DNA of 18,690 nucleotides from Desulfovibrionales bacterium (GTDB lineage Bacteria > Desulfobacterota > Desulfovibrionia > Desulfovibrionales > Desulfomicrobiaceae). A program made the position numbers and the translations under genes. Positions 1 to 6,031 of the stretch are shown one piece after another; the first letter of the stretch is position 1; every line of letters starts with the position of its first letter. Under the pieces are notes generated by a model that did not search any database, was not told where the DNA came from, and saw only the letters and a program-made list of their open reading frames with translations. Location: contig JAAYGZ010000142.1 in the NCBI GenBank assembly GCA_012727515.1, positions 1 through 18,690 of the forward strand. Reading direction: 5' to 3'.

Positions 1-533
1 GGATTAAAACAGCGCTCATGCTGCATGTACCCGGCAGCCAGAACCATATTTCCGACACTGGCTCCTCCCAAATCAAAGTCCTGCCCAATGGCCTGGGCAA
101 AATACTGTACAAATGGACACACAGCACTGCGCAATGCTTCTGTGATCCGGATCATCAGCGGATGCTCGCCCCTGGCCAGGGCGCACAATTCCTGCTGGTT
201 GTGCACAGTATTGGCATTACAAGGCAAGCGATAAGCAAGCACATCATGCAGTTCTGCCACGCCAGCCCAAGAATGATCCGCCAAAGCCATGAGACGGCAG
301 CGAAGATCCCCAACAGCAGGCATGGCAAAATAGCGCCGCAAGGCCGCAGAACTGCCGCCAGAATCAAAAGGTGTGACCAGATGCACAGAGCGATGCGTAT
401 AACGCACCAGGGCCTGGCTGGTTTCCTTTAACGCTGAACCACCAGAAAAAAACACAATACGCGGCCCTGCATCAGGGTGAGACAATGCCTGAGTCACGCG
501 CGCAGGAGTAAAAAGTTTGGCAGTGCTAGCCAT
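1..533 (-). CDS. CofD/YvcK-family protein, GAK-system type (5' part; runs off the left edge)
   Basis: The first 177 residues are present; the C-terminus is outside the window. The CofD/YvcK fold is recognised from a glycine-rich nucleotide-binding loop near the N-terminus (RIVFFSGGSALKET, residues 25-38), the D-S-G-G-S-S segment (57-62) followed by LRRYF, the GDLRCRLMALAD segment (75-86), and SVGNMVLAAG (159-168). Family members include CofD, the 2-phospho-lactate transferase of F420 synthesis, and YvcK, a regulator of carbon flow and cell wall. This sequence resembles more closely the CofD-like member of the uncharacterised GAK set (CofD-like, ATP-grasp, HprK-like kinase). That assignment is from memory, and the partner genes would lie left of the window. 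The ATG at 531-533 is the first possible start, because an in-frame stop lies four codons upstream. It has no visible Shine-Dalgarno sequence and is overlapped by a 6-codon ORF. Substrate unknown. Confidence 0.8.
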   Translation of the reverse strand, partial: MASTAKLFTPARVTQALSHPDAGPRIVFFSGGSALKETSQALVRYTHRSVHLVTPFDSGGSSAALRRYFAMPAVGDLRCRLMALADHSWAGVAELHDVLAYRLPCNANTVHNQQELCALARGEHPLMIRITEALRSAVCPFVQYFAQAIGQDFDLGGASVGNMVLAAGYMQHERCFN

Positions 534-608
534 AAAGAGGACTCATGTTGAGCTCAGATTAAGCTGTGGAAATGCTGATTCTTGTGTCATTACGAAGTGT
601 CGCCACAT
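526..608 (-). other. Two overlapping short upstream ORFs in the leader of the CofD-like gene
   Basis: On the minus strand an ATG at 606-608 opens a 21-codon frame (MWRHFVMTQESAF...) that stops at TGA 543-545. That stop overlaps the ATG at 544-546 of a 6-codon frame (MSPLYG) whose TAG at 526-528 lies inside the start region of the CofD-like gene (ATG 531-533). The three frames are thus chained by overlaps. A weak GGA lies about five bases before the first ATG, while the CofD-like start has no Shine-Dalgarno sequence. This is compatible with stepwise translational coupling, but short ORFs also arise by chance and no peptide function is claimed. Confidence 0.3.
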
Positions 609-614
609 AAAATT

Positions 615-632
615 CCGTAACAGCCGTAACAG
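615..632. repeat. Tandem perfect 9-bp direct repeat
   Basis: CCGTAACAG occurs twice back to back (615-623 and 624-632); on the minus strand it reads CTGTTACGG twice. It lies about 25 bases downstream of the TATAAT box of the CofD-like gene, so within its putative leader. Tandem 9-mers one helical turn apart can be protein-binding sites, but no known regulator is matched here. Confidence 0.55.
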
Positions 633-654
633 TTTGATAAACAAGAAAAACTAA

Positions 655-687
655 ATTATATCCCCTTTGGTGTGCTCGCGCGTACAC
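655..687 (-). promoter_or_regulatory. Candidate promoter of the CofD-like gene: TATAAT box with an inverted repeat in place of the -35
   Basis: On the minus strand a perfect TATAAT lies at 655-660. No convincing -35 hexamer sits 16-18 bases upstream. That position is instead covered by an imperfect inverted repeat (plus strand 670-687, GTGTGC-TCGCGC-GTACAC, one mismatch). Transcription would start near 648 and leave a leader of about 115 bases carrying the tandem repeat and the short ORFs. A strong -10 with a palindrome at the -35 suggests a regulated promoter; no regulator is identified. Confidence 0.45.
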
Positions 688-689
688 GG

Positions 690-706
690 GCCAGGCAGGC
701 CCTGGC
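690..706. repeat. GC-rich inverted repeat between divergent promoters
   Basis: GCCAGG at 690-695 and CCTGGC at 701-706 form a 6-bp hairpin with a 5-base loop. An alternative, shifted pairing (GGGCC/GGCCC, 688-702) is also possible. No T-run follows on either strand, so it is not an intrinsic terminator. It lies between the -10 of the leftward CofD-like gene and the -35 of the rightward tRNA gene. Function unknown. Confidence 0.35.
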
Positions 707-741
707 AAATCATGCAGCCCTATACAATATCTGGAAAAAGC

Positions 742-768
742 TTGACAGGGCAGGTTGTCTTCCATAAA
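742..768 (+). promoter_or_regulatory. Promoter of the tRNA-Asn gene
   Basis: A perfect TTGACA at 742-747 is followed after 15 bases by CATAAA (763-768), which matches the -10 consensus at four of six positions. A start near 775 would place the tRNA about 13 bases downstream, a normal distance for a tRNA 5' leader. The spacer is short, which lowers certainty in the -10 but not in the -35. Confidence 0.55.
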
Positions 769-787
769 GGGCGCTTCTGGCTGACGT

Positions 788-863
788 TCCCCGGTAGCTC
801 AGTTGGCAGAGCAGGTGGCTGTTAACCACCCTGTCGGCAGTTCAAATCTGTCCCGGGGAGCCA
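788..863 (+). tRNA. tRNA-Asn (anticodon GUU), CCA end encoded
   Basis: A full cloverleaf can be drawn. The acceptor stem TCCCCGG (788-794) pairs with CCGGGGA (853-859), followed by discriminator G860 and an encoded CCA (861-863). The D arm contains AGCTCAGTTGGCAGAGC. The anticodon stem GGTGG/CCACC (814-818 and 826-830) encloses the loop CTGTTAA with anticodon GTT at 821-823, which reads AAC and AAU. The T arm carries the conserved TTCAAAT loop. It is a single tRNA gene with its own promoter upstream and a hairpin terminator downstream, convergent with the selD unit. Confidence 0.97.
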
Positions 864-894
864 GCATAACACATCGTTACAGACGAAAAAACGA

Positions 895-921
895 CCCCAG
901 CCTTGCTGGGGTTTTGTTTTT
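895..921. terminator. Bidirectional intrinsic terminator between tRNA-Asn and the selD unit
   Basis: CCCCAGC (895-901) and GCTGGGG (905-911) form a 7-bp GC-rich stem with a CTT loop. On the plus strand it is followed by TTTTGTTTTT (912-921), suited to ending the tRNA transcript. On the minus strand the stem is followed by a short TCG and then six T (complement of 886-891), so it can also end the leftward transcript of the ASKHA gene that stops at 979. Confidence 0.85.
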
Positions 922-978
922 GTATTTGCTGTCTGCAATACTTTGCGTCCTGTTACCTGCCAGTTATTTATTTGTCGC

Positions 979-2487
979 TCACACATCATGCCAGGCAAAA
1001 CGCATGGCCTGCACATAGTGGGTGGCAAAATCAGGCTGGTCAACTAACGACACCAGCCGCACATGCTGTGGAAGCCGAGCAAGCCAGTCTTGCAACGTGC
1101 GGTCATAACTGGCCCGAAAAGCTCCTGCCAGCGATGTATTGCCCACTACCTGCACTCGTGTGTCAAAAGCAGCAGGTAAAAATCCCAGGGTGAAAAGATC
1201 ATGCGTCTCGGCATATTCACCCAAGGCACCTGCCATATAGACAGCAGCAATATCACTGAGCCCAAGGCCTGCCGCACGAAGCAAGGCCTGAATTGCCACA
1301 TTGACCCCTGCCTTGACTTTAAGAAACTCCTCAATATCGCGTTCAGCCATCCACACTGCGTCTGTAATGCGCACTGTCTTGCCCCAGGCAGACTCCCCCA
1401 GGACAGCAAGTTTGCGAGCCAGCGGAGATGTGGGTGCGCCCACGTGTCCATCCACAGAAACAAGCCCGATCCGGCGCAAAATGGCCAGCAAAGAAATATA
1501 TCCGGTGCCAGAAAGAGCTGTTGCGGGCTCAATATTGTTCCAGTGCAGTCCGTGTGGAGTAAGCTGAAAATGTGAAAGAACACCCGCCCCTGCCGGAGAG
1601 CCGCACAGCAGCCCAACACCTTCAATGGCTGGGCCCATGGGCACGCTGGTGGCCCAAAAATGCGTGTTATCCACGGCCAGCACAAATTCTCCATTTGTAC
1701 CAAGGTCCGCAAGAATATATGGATAGCGTATATCTGGCTGCCAGCACAGATGCCCTAGTCCGGCGCTGATATCCGCACCAATAAAAGGACCAAGCACTGG
1801 CGGAATATAGACATCCGGCAGCCCGGCACGCAAGCAAACCAGACTGCCCCCAGGCCAGGGCGCATGATAGGGCGCATACGCAAGGCCATGTGTGGGCTGA
1901 TTGAGTAAAAGCGCAATCATTGCTGCATGGCCAGACACAGCAATATCTTTGGCCTGCACTGCTTGTATCACGGTCTCCACAAAGTCCACAGCCAGCTGAT
2001 GCAGGCGCTCTCGTGCAGCCAAACCTGATTCAGCATAGGCTAAGCGCGACATGATTTCACTGCCCGCAGCCATTTGCGGATTAATGGCAGCTTCTTCCTT
2101 TTCAGGCCGACCCGGAATCCCGGAGGCCCATTTGATGCGCGTTGTTCCCAGATCAAGCCCTAAGCACGAATGCACCAAGCCAGATGCCGTGCCAGGAATT
2201 GCAGGCTGAACCGGAACTTCCAGTTCCCAGGCCTGCGACGCACTATGCCGACATGCCAAGCGCCAGCCCCCATCTAATTCAGCTTCAGGAAACTTTACGT
2301 AATCTTCAGGGCAGGGCCTAGGCGCTGGCCCAAGAAAACGCACGGCACATTGACCACACACGCCAGCCCCGGCACACAGCGGCAATCCAAGAAAAAATCC
2401 TGCCTCAAAGAGCGCCTGAGCCACAGTGCGCCCTGGTACCGCAGGAATACAGACGTGCTGCCTGGTCTGGGAAACTCTATCTAGCAT
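979..2487 (-). CDS. [2Fe-2S] ferredoxin-ASKHA domain protein, RACo/RamA-like corrinoid-protein reductive activator
   Basis: 502 residues. The N-terminal domain has the plant-type ferredoxin pattern C-x5-C-x2-C-xn-C (Cys38, Cys44, Cys47, Cys79) for a [2Fe-2S] cluster. The rest is an ASKHA (actin/Hsp70-like) ATPase domain: first phosphate loop LGLDLGTTRIKW (109-120), second DLGTNGEFVL (261-270), MGPAIEGVGLLCGSPAGAG (284-302), and a C-terminal AGALGEYA (419-426). This layout (DUF4445 type) matches proteins that use ATP to reduce inactive Co(II) corrinoid to Co(I), such as RACo for the corrinoid iron-sulfur protein and RamA for methylamine methyltransferases. It is shorter than RACo (about 630 residues, from memory), apparently in the linker. 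The start overlaps the selD stop by 7 bases (2481-2487) with no clear ribosome-binding site, so translation is probably coupled. No corrinoid protein or methyltransferase lies in the window, so its target is unknown. Confidence 0.85.
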   Translation of the reverse strand: MLDRVSQTRQHVCIPAVPGRTVAQALFEAGFFLGLPLCAGAGVCGQCAVRFLGPAPRPCPEDYVKFPEAELDGGWRLACRHSASQAWELEVPVQPAIPGTASGLVHSCLGLDLGTTRIKWASGIPGRPEKEEAAINPQMAAGSEIMSRLAYAESGLAARERLHQLAVDFVETVIQAVQAKDIAVSGHAAMIALLLNQPTHGLAYAPYHAPWPGGSLVCLRAGLPDVYIPPVLGPFIGADISAGLGHLCWQPDIRYPYILADLGTNGEFVLAVDNTHFWATSVPMGPAIEGVGLLCGSPAGAGVLSHFQLTPHGLHWNNIEPATALSGTGYISLLAILRRIGLVSVDGHVGAPTSPLARKLAVLGESAWGKTVRITDAVWMAERDIEEFLKVKAGVNVAIQALLRAAGLGLSDIAAVYMAGALGEYAETHDLFTLGFLPAAFDTRVQVVGNTSLAGAFRASYDRTLQDWLARLPQHVRLVSLVDQPDFATHYVQAMRFAWHDV

Positions 2488-3518
2488 AGATGCAAGCGTA
2501 CGCCATCAGCACGAGGCGGGCAAACTTCGCCCACAGCAACAGCCTGCTCGCCCTGCTCCTCTATCCAGCGTTGTACATCAGCCACCAGCGCCTCAGGAAC
2601 AGCCAGCACCAGCCCGCCTGATGTCTGGGCATCAAAAAGCAGGTCACAGCGCACAGTATCACACTCCGGGTCTATCAGCACTAAATGATGACAAAAACGT
2701 TTGTTTGCATGACTTCCTTCTGGAATAAGGCCCATGGTTGCAAGCTCATAGGCTCCATGCATCAACGGCACCGCAGCAGTATGAAGGCGCAAAGAGCAAT
2801 CAGACGCCCTGGCCATTTCAAGCAAATGACCTCCCAGGCCAAAACCAGTAATATCTGTTGCCCCGCGCAAACCAAAACGGGCAATAGCTTCCCCGGCAAC
2901 CTTGTTTAACCGGCTGGACCAATGAAAGATTTCCTGCTCATAGCCTGCCGCGCCTTCCCACCCTGCCTTCAGCGCAGTAGCAAGCACTCCGGAGCCAATG
3001 GGCTTGGTGAGCAAAAGTGTATCCCCAGGACGCAACCCGGCATTTGAAGCATACCCTCCGGGATCTACAATGCCTGACACAGAAAGCCCGTATTTGAGCT
3101 CATCGTCCTGCACGCTATGTCCACCAACAAGCATGGCCCCGGCTTCATGGATTTTTAACAATCCACCGCGCAGCACCTCGCGCAACACATCCAGCTTCAT
3201 GGTCTTGACCGGAAAACAAACGATATTCATGACAACATAGGGCTGTGCTCCCATGGCGTAAATATCGGATAAGGAATTGGCCGCAGCAATTTGCCCAAAC
3301 CAAAATGGATCGTTGACAATGGGCGTAAAGAAATCAAGGGTCTGGACCAAGGCTTTTCCAGGCGGAAAATGAACAATTGCGGCATCTTCCGCATTGCCCA
3401 TGCCAGTCAGGACGCGATTATCTGTATGCACGACAAGCGTGCGCAAAACTTCATCCAGGTCCCCTGGAGAAATTTTAGCCGCTCAACCAGCAGCGCGAAC
3501 AGTTTTCAGCAATTCCAT
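2481..3518 (-). CDS. selD: Selenophosphate synthetase SelD, itself a selenoprotein (in-frame UGA at codon 12)
   Basis: SelD makes selenophosphate from selenide and ATP, the selenium donor for Sec-tRNA and selenouridine. Conventional translation from a TTG at 3446 already shows SelD features but lacks the active-site N-terminus. Extending upstream in frame gives ATG at 3516-3518, preceded by AAGGA five bases away, and one UGA at 3483-3485. The N-terminus then reads MELLKTVRAAG-U12-AAKISPGDL, which matches the family's (C/U)-x-x-K catalytic motif (Cys17/Lys20 in E. coli). Read this way the protein has 345 residues, a normal length. Further motifs are NAEDAA (42-47), TLDFFTPIV (61-69), SDIYAMGA (84-91), VGGHSV (131-136), TDITGFGLGGH (222-232) and DAQTSGGL (296-303). 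A weak promoter candidate (TTGCGT 3566-3571, TATACC 3545-3550) lies in the 75-base gap after the LysR gene; cotranscription with LysR is equally possible. Confidence 0.95.
3443..3479 (-). promoter_or_regulatory. Putative bacterial SECIS hairpin in selD mRNA
   Basis: The mRNA just after the UGA (3483-3485) folds into a long stem. GC pairs with GC at the base, then come a single bulged U, AAAA with UUUU, UUUC with GAAG (one G-U pair), a bulged U on the 3' side, and an apical stem UCCAGG/CCUGGA closing a GGA loop (3460-3462). Twenty bases separate the UGA from the apical loop, and the loop begins with G. This fits the general bacterial SECIS pattern as I recall it (small apical loop, G in its first two positions, loop 16-37 bases after the UGA). 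It would recruit SelB-GTP-Sec-tRNA. The folding was done by eye. Confidence 0.8.
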
Positions 3519-3593
3519 AGCAATCCTTGTTGTAGAGTATTGAAGGTATAATCAGCTCATTTTTGACGCAATATGCCCAGCAAGAATGTATTC

Positions 3594-4496
3594 CTAGATC
3601 TTAAATCCAGTCCGTGTCTGCAAAAATTCAATCATGCACACAGCAGCAGGAAAAAGTGTGCGCCGCTTGTTATACACAACATAAAAATACCGTTCTAAAC
3701 TCAAATCCGGCACATTAACAGCAATCAAACGTCCCGTATTCAGTGCACGTTGTACAGTAGAAGCAGAGGTAATACCAGCGCCCATCCCTGCTTGAATACA
3801 GCGTGACATTGCCCCGGCATTCCGCACTGTGATCACAGATTTGAGCTCGCGCACGTCGATATCAAGACGCGTCAAAGCAGAGACCATGGCCATTCTGGTT
3901 CCTGAGCCTTCCTCGCGCATGATCCAGGGTAAAGTAAAGAGCATGGTCTTTGTATCTGTGTTGGCAAACCGACGCTGCAACTCTGGAGTCATGACCAGAA
4001 CAAGCCTGTCCTGAAGAATTGGCTCATAGGTAAGTTCAGGAGTATCAAGCACAGCGCCAACAACGCCGAGCATTAAAACATTATCCCGCACAGCAGTGAT
4101 AATTTCCTCTGAATCACCAACGCGCAGATCAAGCACCACCTCAGGAAACTCCTGACAGAATACTGCAAAAAATTCCGGGAGAATATAATTTGCTGGAATT
4201 GTACTGCCCCCAATATCCAACTGCCCGGTTATGCGATCTTGCAGGGTCCGTAATTCTGACAGGGCCAGGTCAGCTGCGTCAAAAATGCGCAAGGCGTGAA
4301 AATAAAGAATTTCACCAGCCTTTGTGGGCACGACTGTTCGACCTATGCGGTCAAAAAGTGCAAGGCCAAGTTCGTTCTCCAATGAGGCAACATGAGCGCT
4401 GATCGTTGGCTGAGATAAGTACAATGCTTTGCCTGCCTTGGAAAAGCTTGCGTGCTCGTACACTTTGGCAAATGCCTGAATTTTTCGAATATCCAT
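3594..4496 (-). CDS. LysR-family regulator, selenium-metabolism-associated type
   Basis: 300 residues from the chosen start. The N-terminal winged helix-turn-helix (residues 2-60) has the canonical LysR sequence with recognition region SQPTISAHVASLE (28-40) and LFDR (47-50). A linker helix (64-90) and a periplasmic-binding-protein-like effector domain (92-295) follow, with the REEGSGTR segment (194-201) seen in the CysL/CbbR-like branch. It lies directly before selD on the same strand, 75 bases away with no terminator between, which matches a LysR subgroup I recall as linked to selenium metabolism. It may therefore control selD and the ASKHA gene, but the effector is unknown. A GTG at 4509-4511 would add five residues (MVSVF); the ATG at 4494-4496 (MDIRKIQAF) is preferred because LysR proteins normally begin this close to the helix-turn-helix. 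Neither start has a strong ribosome-binding site. Confidence 0.88.
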   Translation of the reverse strand: MDIRKIQAFAKVYEHASFSKAGKALYLSQPTISAHVASLENELGLALFDRIGRTVVPTKAGEILYFHALRIFDAADLALSELRTLQDRITGQLDIGGSTIPANYILPEFFAVFCQEFPEVVLDLRVGDSEEIITAVRDNVLMLGVVGAVLDTPELTYEPILQDRLVLVMTPELQRRFANTDTKTMLFTLPWIMREEGSGTRMAMVSALTRLDIDVRELKSVITVRNAGAMSRCIQAGMGAGITSASTVQRALNTGRLIAVNVPDLSLERYFYVVYNKRRTLFPAAVCMIEFLQTRTGFKI

Positions 4497-4511
4497 AAAT
4501 ACAGATACCAC

Positions 4512-4524
4512 GTATTAAAAATAC
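4512..4524. promoter_or_regulatory. 13-bp palindrome upstream of the LysR gene, possible autoregulatory site
   Basis: GTATTAAAAATAC is a perfect 5-bp inverted repeat around three bases, 16 bases upstream of the preferred LysR start. It contains the T-N11-A spacing typical of LysR operators, and ATAC recurs several times nearby (4500-4535). The promoter region here is tight: the ribosomal terminator begins at 4541. A weak candidate -35 (TTGTCG, minus strand) lies just upstream. In such AT-rich DNA, palindromes of this size can arise by chance. Confidence 0.35.
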
Positions 4525-4540
4525 AAATGCATACGACAAA

Positions 4541-4569
4541 AAAATAAGGCAGAGAATCTGCCTTATTTT
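4541..4569. terminator. Intrinsic terminator of the ribosomal supercluster
   Basis: AAAATAAGGCAGA (4541-4553) and TCTGCCTTATTTT (4557-4569) form a perfect 13-bp stem with a GAA loop, 18 bases after the rplQ stop. On the minus strand the arm ends in a run of T, as expected for factor-independent termination. It separates the long ribosomal transcript from the LysR-selD unit, which lies downstream on the same strand. No other terminator-like hairpin was seen between here and tuf. Confidence 0.9.
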
Positions 4570-4587
4570 TAGCTATGAATTCAAGCG

Positions 4588-4983
4588 TTACGCTTCTGTG
4601 TCCTGCTGTTGCGCATTCTCTTGGTCCAAACGAGTAAACTCTATCAGAGCCATTGGCGCACCATCACCAACTCGTGGCTGCCCGAATTTAACAACCCGAG
4701 TAAAGCCACCAGGAACACCCTGGAAGCGCGGACCAATCACATCGAACAATTTCTGTACGCTGTGATGGCTGCCTAAAATTGTATACGCCCGACGTCTGGC
4801 ATGTACATCATTTTCAAGCGCCATGGTCACGAGCTTGTCTGCCAGAATACGCAGCTCTTTTGCCTTGGCTTCAGTGGTTCGGATTCGCTCATGTTCCACC
4901 AAAGAACGGGCCATATTTTTAAATAATGCTTTGCGATGCTCCCATGTGCGGCCTAGCTTACGCCCAGATTTTCTATGCCTCAT
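4588..4983 (-). CDS. rplQ: 50S ribosomal protein L17
   Basis: L17 is a large-subunit protein located near the exit-tunnel surface. The 131-residue product starts [23 protein letters not shown] and continues through the conserved [12 protein letters not shown] region (34-45), with a family-typical length (127 in E. coli). The C-terminal tail (NAQQQDTEA) is polar and variable, as is usual. Its ATG overlaps the end of rpoA by 11 bases, so translation is probably coupled. It is the last gene of the supercluster, with the terminator directly behind it. Confidence 0.98.
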   Translation of the reverse strand: MRHRKSGRKLGRTWEHRKALFKNMARSLVEHERIRTTEAKAKELRILADKLVTMALENDVHARRRAYTILGSHHSVQKLFDVIGPRFQGVPGGFTRVVKFGQPRVGDGAPMALIEFTRLDQENAQQQDTEA

Positions 4984-6019
4984 CTTCTTCGTTCCTCTTT
5001 AGCCAATCTTGGTACAACTCAGTAAAATTATCTACTCGTGTGCCAAAATCTAAGCCCATATTTTCGAGTACCCGGCGAATATCCTCAAGAGACTTGCGCC
5101 CAAAATTCTTGGTCTTGAGCAACTCATTCTCTGTTTTTTGCACCAATTCACCGACGACATTTATACCTACGCTTTTCAGGCAATTACTTGCACGGACAGG
5201 AAGTTCGAGATCCTCAATATTTTTGAAAAGATTCTCGTTGATTTTATCCTGTGGCTTGGATTTTGATTTCTCAATATCCGCAGAGCTTTCGTCGAAATTG
5301 ATAAATACAGAAAGCTGATCTTTAAGAATTTTTGCACTATAGGCTAATGCATCTTCAGGGCTGACAGAACCATCAGTCCAGACTTCCATAATCAGCTTGT
5401 CAAAATCGGTCATTTGCCCGACACGAGCCTGCTCTACCGTATAGGCAACCTTGCGAATCGGAGAAAAACTTGCATCAAGCGTAATCACACCTATTTCATT
5501 TTCCAGCCCTTCGTGCATTTCAGCCGGCACATAGCCCTTGCCCATCCGAAATTCCAGATCCATTACTAAATCAATATCTTCAGATAGAGTGGCAATATGC
5601 AAATCTCGATTGAGCACTGCAATATGCTGGTTTTCAACTATATTGGCAGCGGTCACTACACCCTTAGTATTGGCAATAAGCTGCACACGCTGCGGCTCAG
5701 AAGTATTCATTGCAACGCGAATTTGTTTAAGATTGAGAACAATATCAGTCACATCTTCATTAATACCAGGTATTGTGGTAAATTCATGCTGAATACCATG
5801 AATATTAACTGAAACTGCTGCTGCTCCCTGCAATGAAGACAAGAGGACTCGGCGCAATGCATTACCAATGGTCGTTCCAAAACCACGCTCTAGTGGCTCG
5901 CAGATAAAACGCCCATAGGTATTTCCACTTTTCGAGTCACGCTCCAACTGCTCTGGCCGCACGAGCTCTGCCCAATTCCTGACGTAAACCTGCTTGTCTG
6001 CGCGATACGTAGCACTCAT
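4973..6019 (-). CDS. rpoA: DNA-directed RNA polymerase subunit alpha
   Basis: 348 residues. The N-terminal domain (1-240) dimerises and nucleates core assembly; the segment [19 protein letters not shown] (47-65) is the highly conserved dimerisation and beta-contact region. An acidic and polar linker (243-265) leads to the C-terminal domain (about 268-332), which binds promoter UP elements and activators. In it, [14 protein letters not shown] (273-286) contains Arg276, equivalent to E. coli Arg265, and [10 protein letters not shown] (305-314) is the second conserved DNA-contact helix. The C-terminus is longer than in E. coli and ends in an acidic stretch. It lies 12 bases after rpsD. Confidence 0.99.
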   Translation of the reverse strand: MSATYRADKQVYVRNWAELVRPEQLERDSKSGNTYGRFICEPLERGFGTTIGNALRRVLLSSLQGAAAVSVNIHGIQHEFTTIPGINEDVTDIVLNLKQIRVAMNTSEPQRVQLIANTKGVVTAANIVENQHIAVLNRDLHIATLSEDIDLVMDLEFRMGKGYVPAEMHEGLENEIGVITLDASFSPIRKVAYTVEQARVGQMTDFDKLIMEVWTDGSVSPEDALAYSAKILKDQLSVFINFDESSADIEKSKSKPQDKINENLFKNIEDLELPVRASNCLKSVGINVVGELVQKTENELLKTKNFGRKSLEDIRRVLENMGLDFGTRVDNFTELYQDWLKRNEEDEA

Positions 6020-6031
6020 GTTTACAGCCTC

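Noticed and set aside
18..431. 137-codon plus-strand frame at the left edge
   Set aside because: Opposite the CofD-like gene, which has several conserved motifs; the plus-strand product resembles nothing.
559..765. 68-codon minus-strand frame across the interval between tRNA-Asn and the CofD-like gene
   Set aside because: It spans the tRNA promoter and the TATAAT box, resembles no family I know, and has no ribosome-binding site. Intergenic regulatory DNA is the simpler reading.
788..870. tRNA-Asn as an integration site for a mobile element
   Set aside because: No direct repeat of the tRNA 3' end, integrase or phage-like gene was seen in the window.
1146..1712. 188-codon minus-strand frame inside the ASKHA gene
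   Set aside because: It lies in another frame of a gene with clear domain motifs, is rich in Cys, Trp and Leu without family resemblance, and has no independent context.
2481..3446. SelD starting at the TTG after the UGA
   Set aside because: It would lack the catalytic Sec/Cys and Lys and has no good ribosome-binding site. The longer reading with Sec fits the family exactly.
3563..3591. Plus-strand TTGACG with a distant TGTATT, a possible antisense promoter in the lysR-selD gap
   Set aside because: Spacing of 18 and a poor -10, no downstream plus-strand gene; probably chance.
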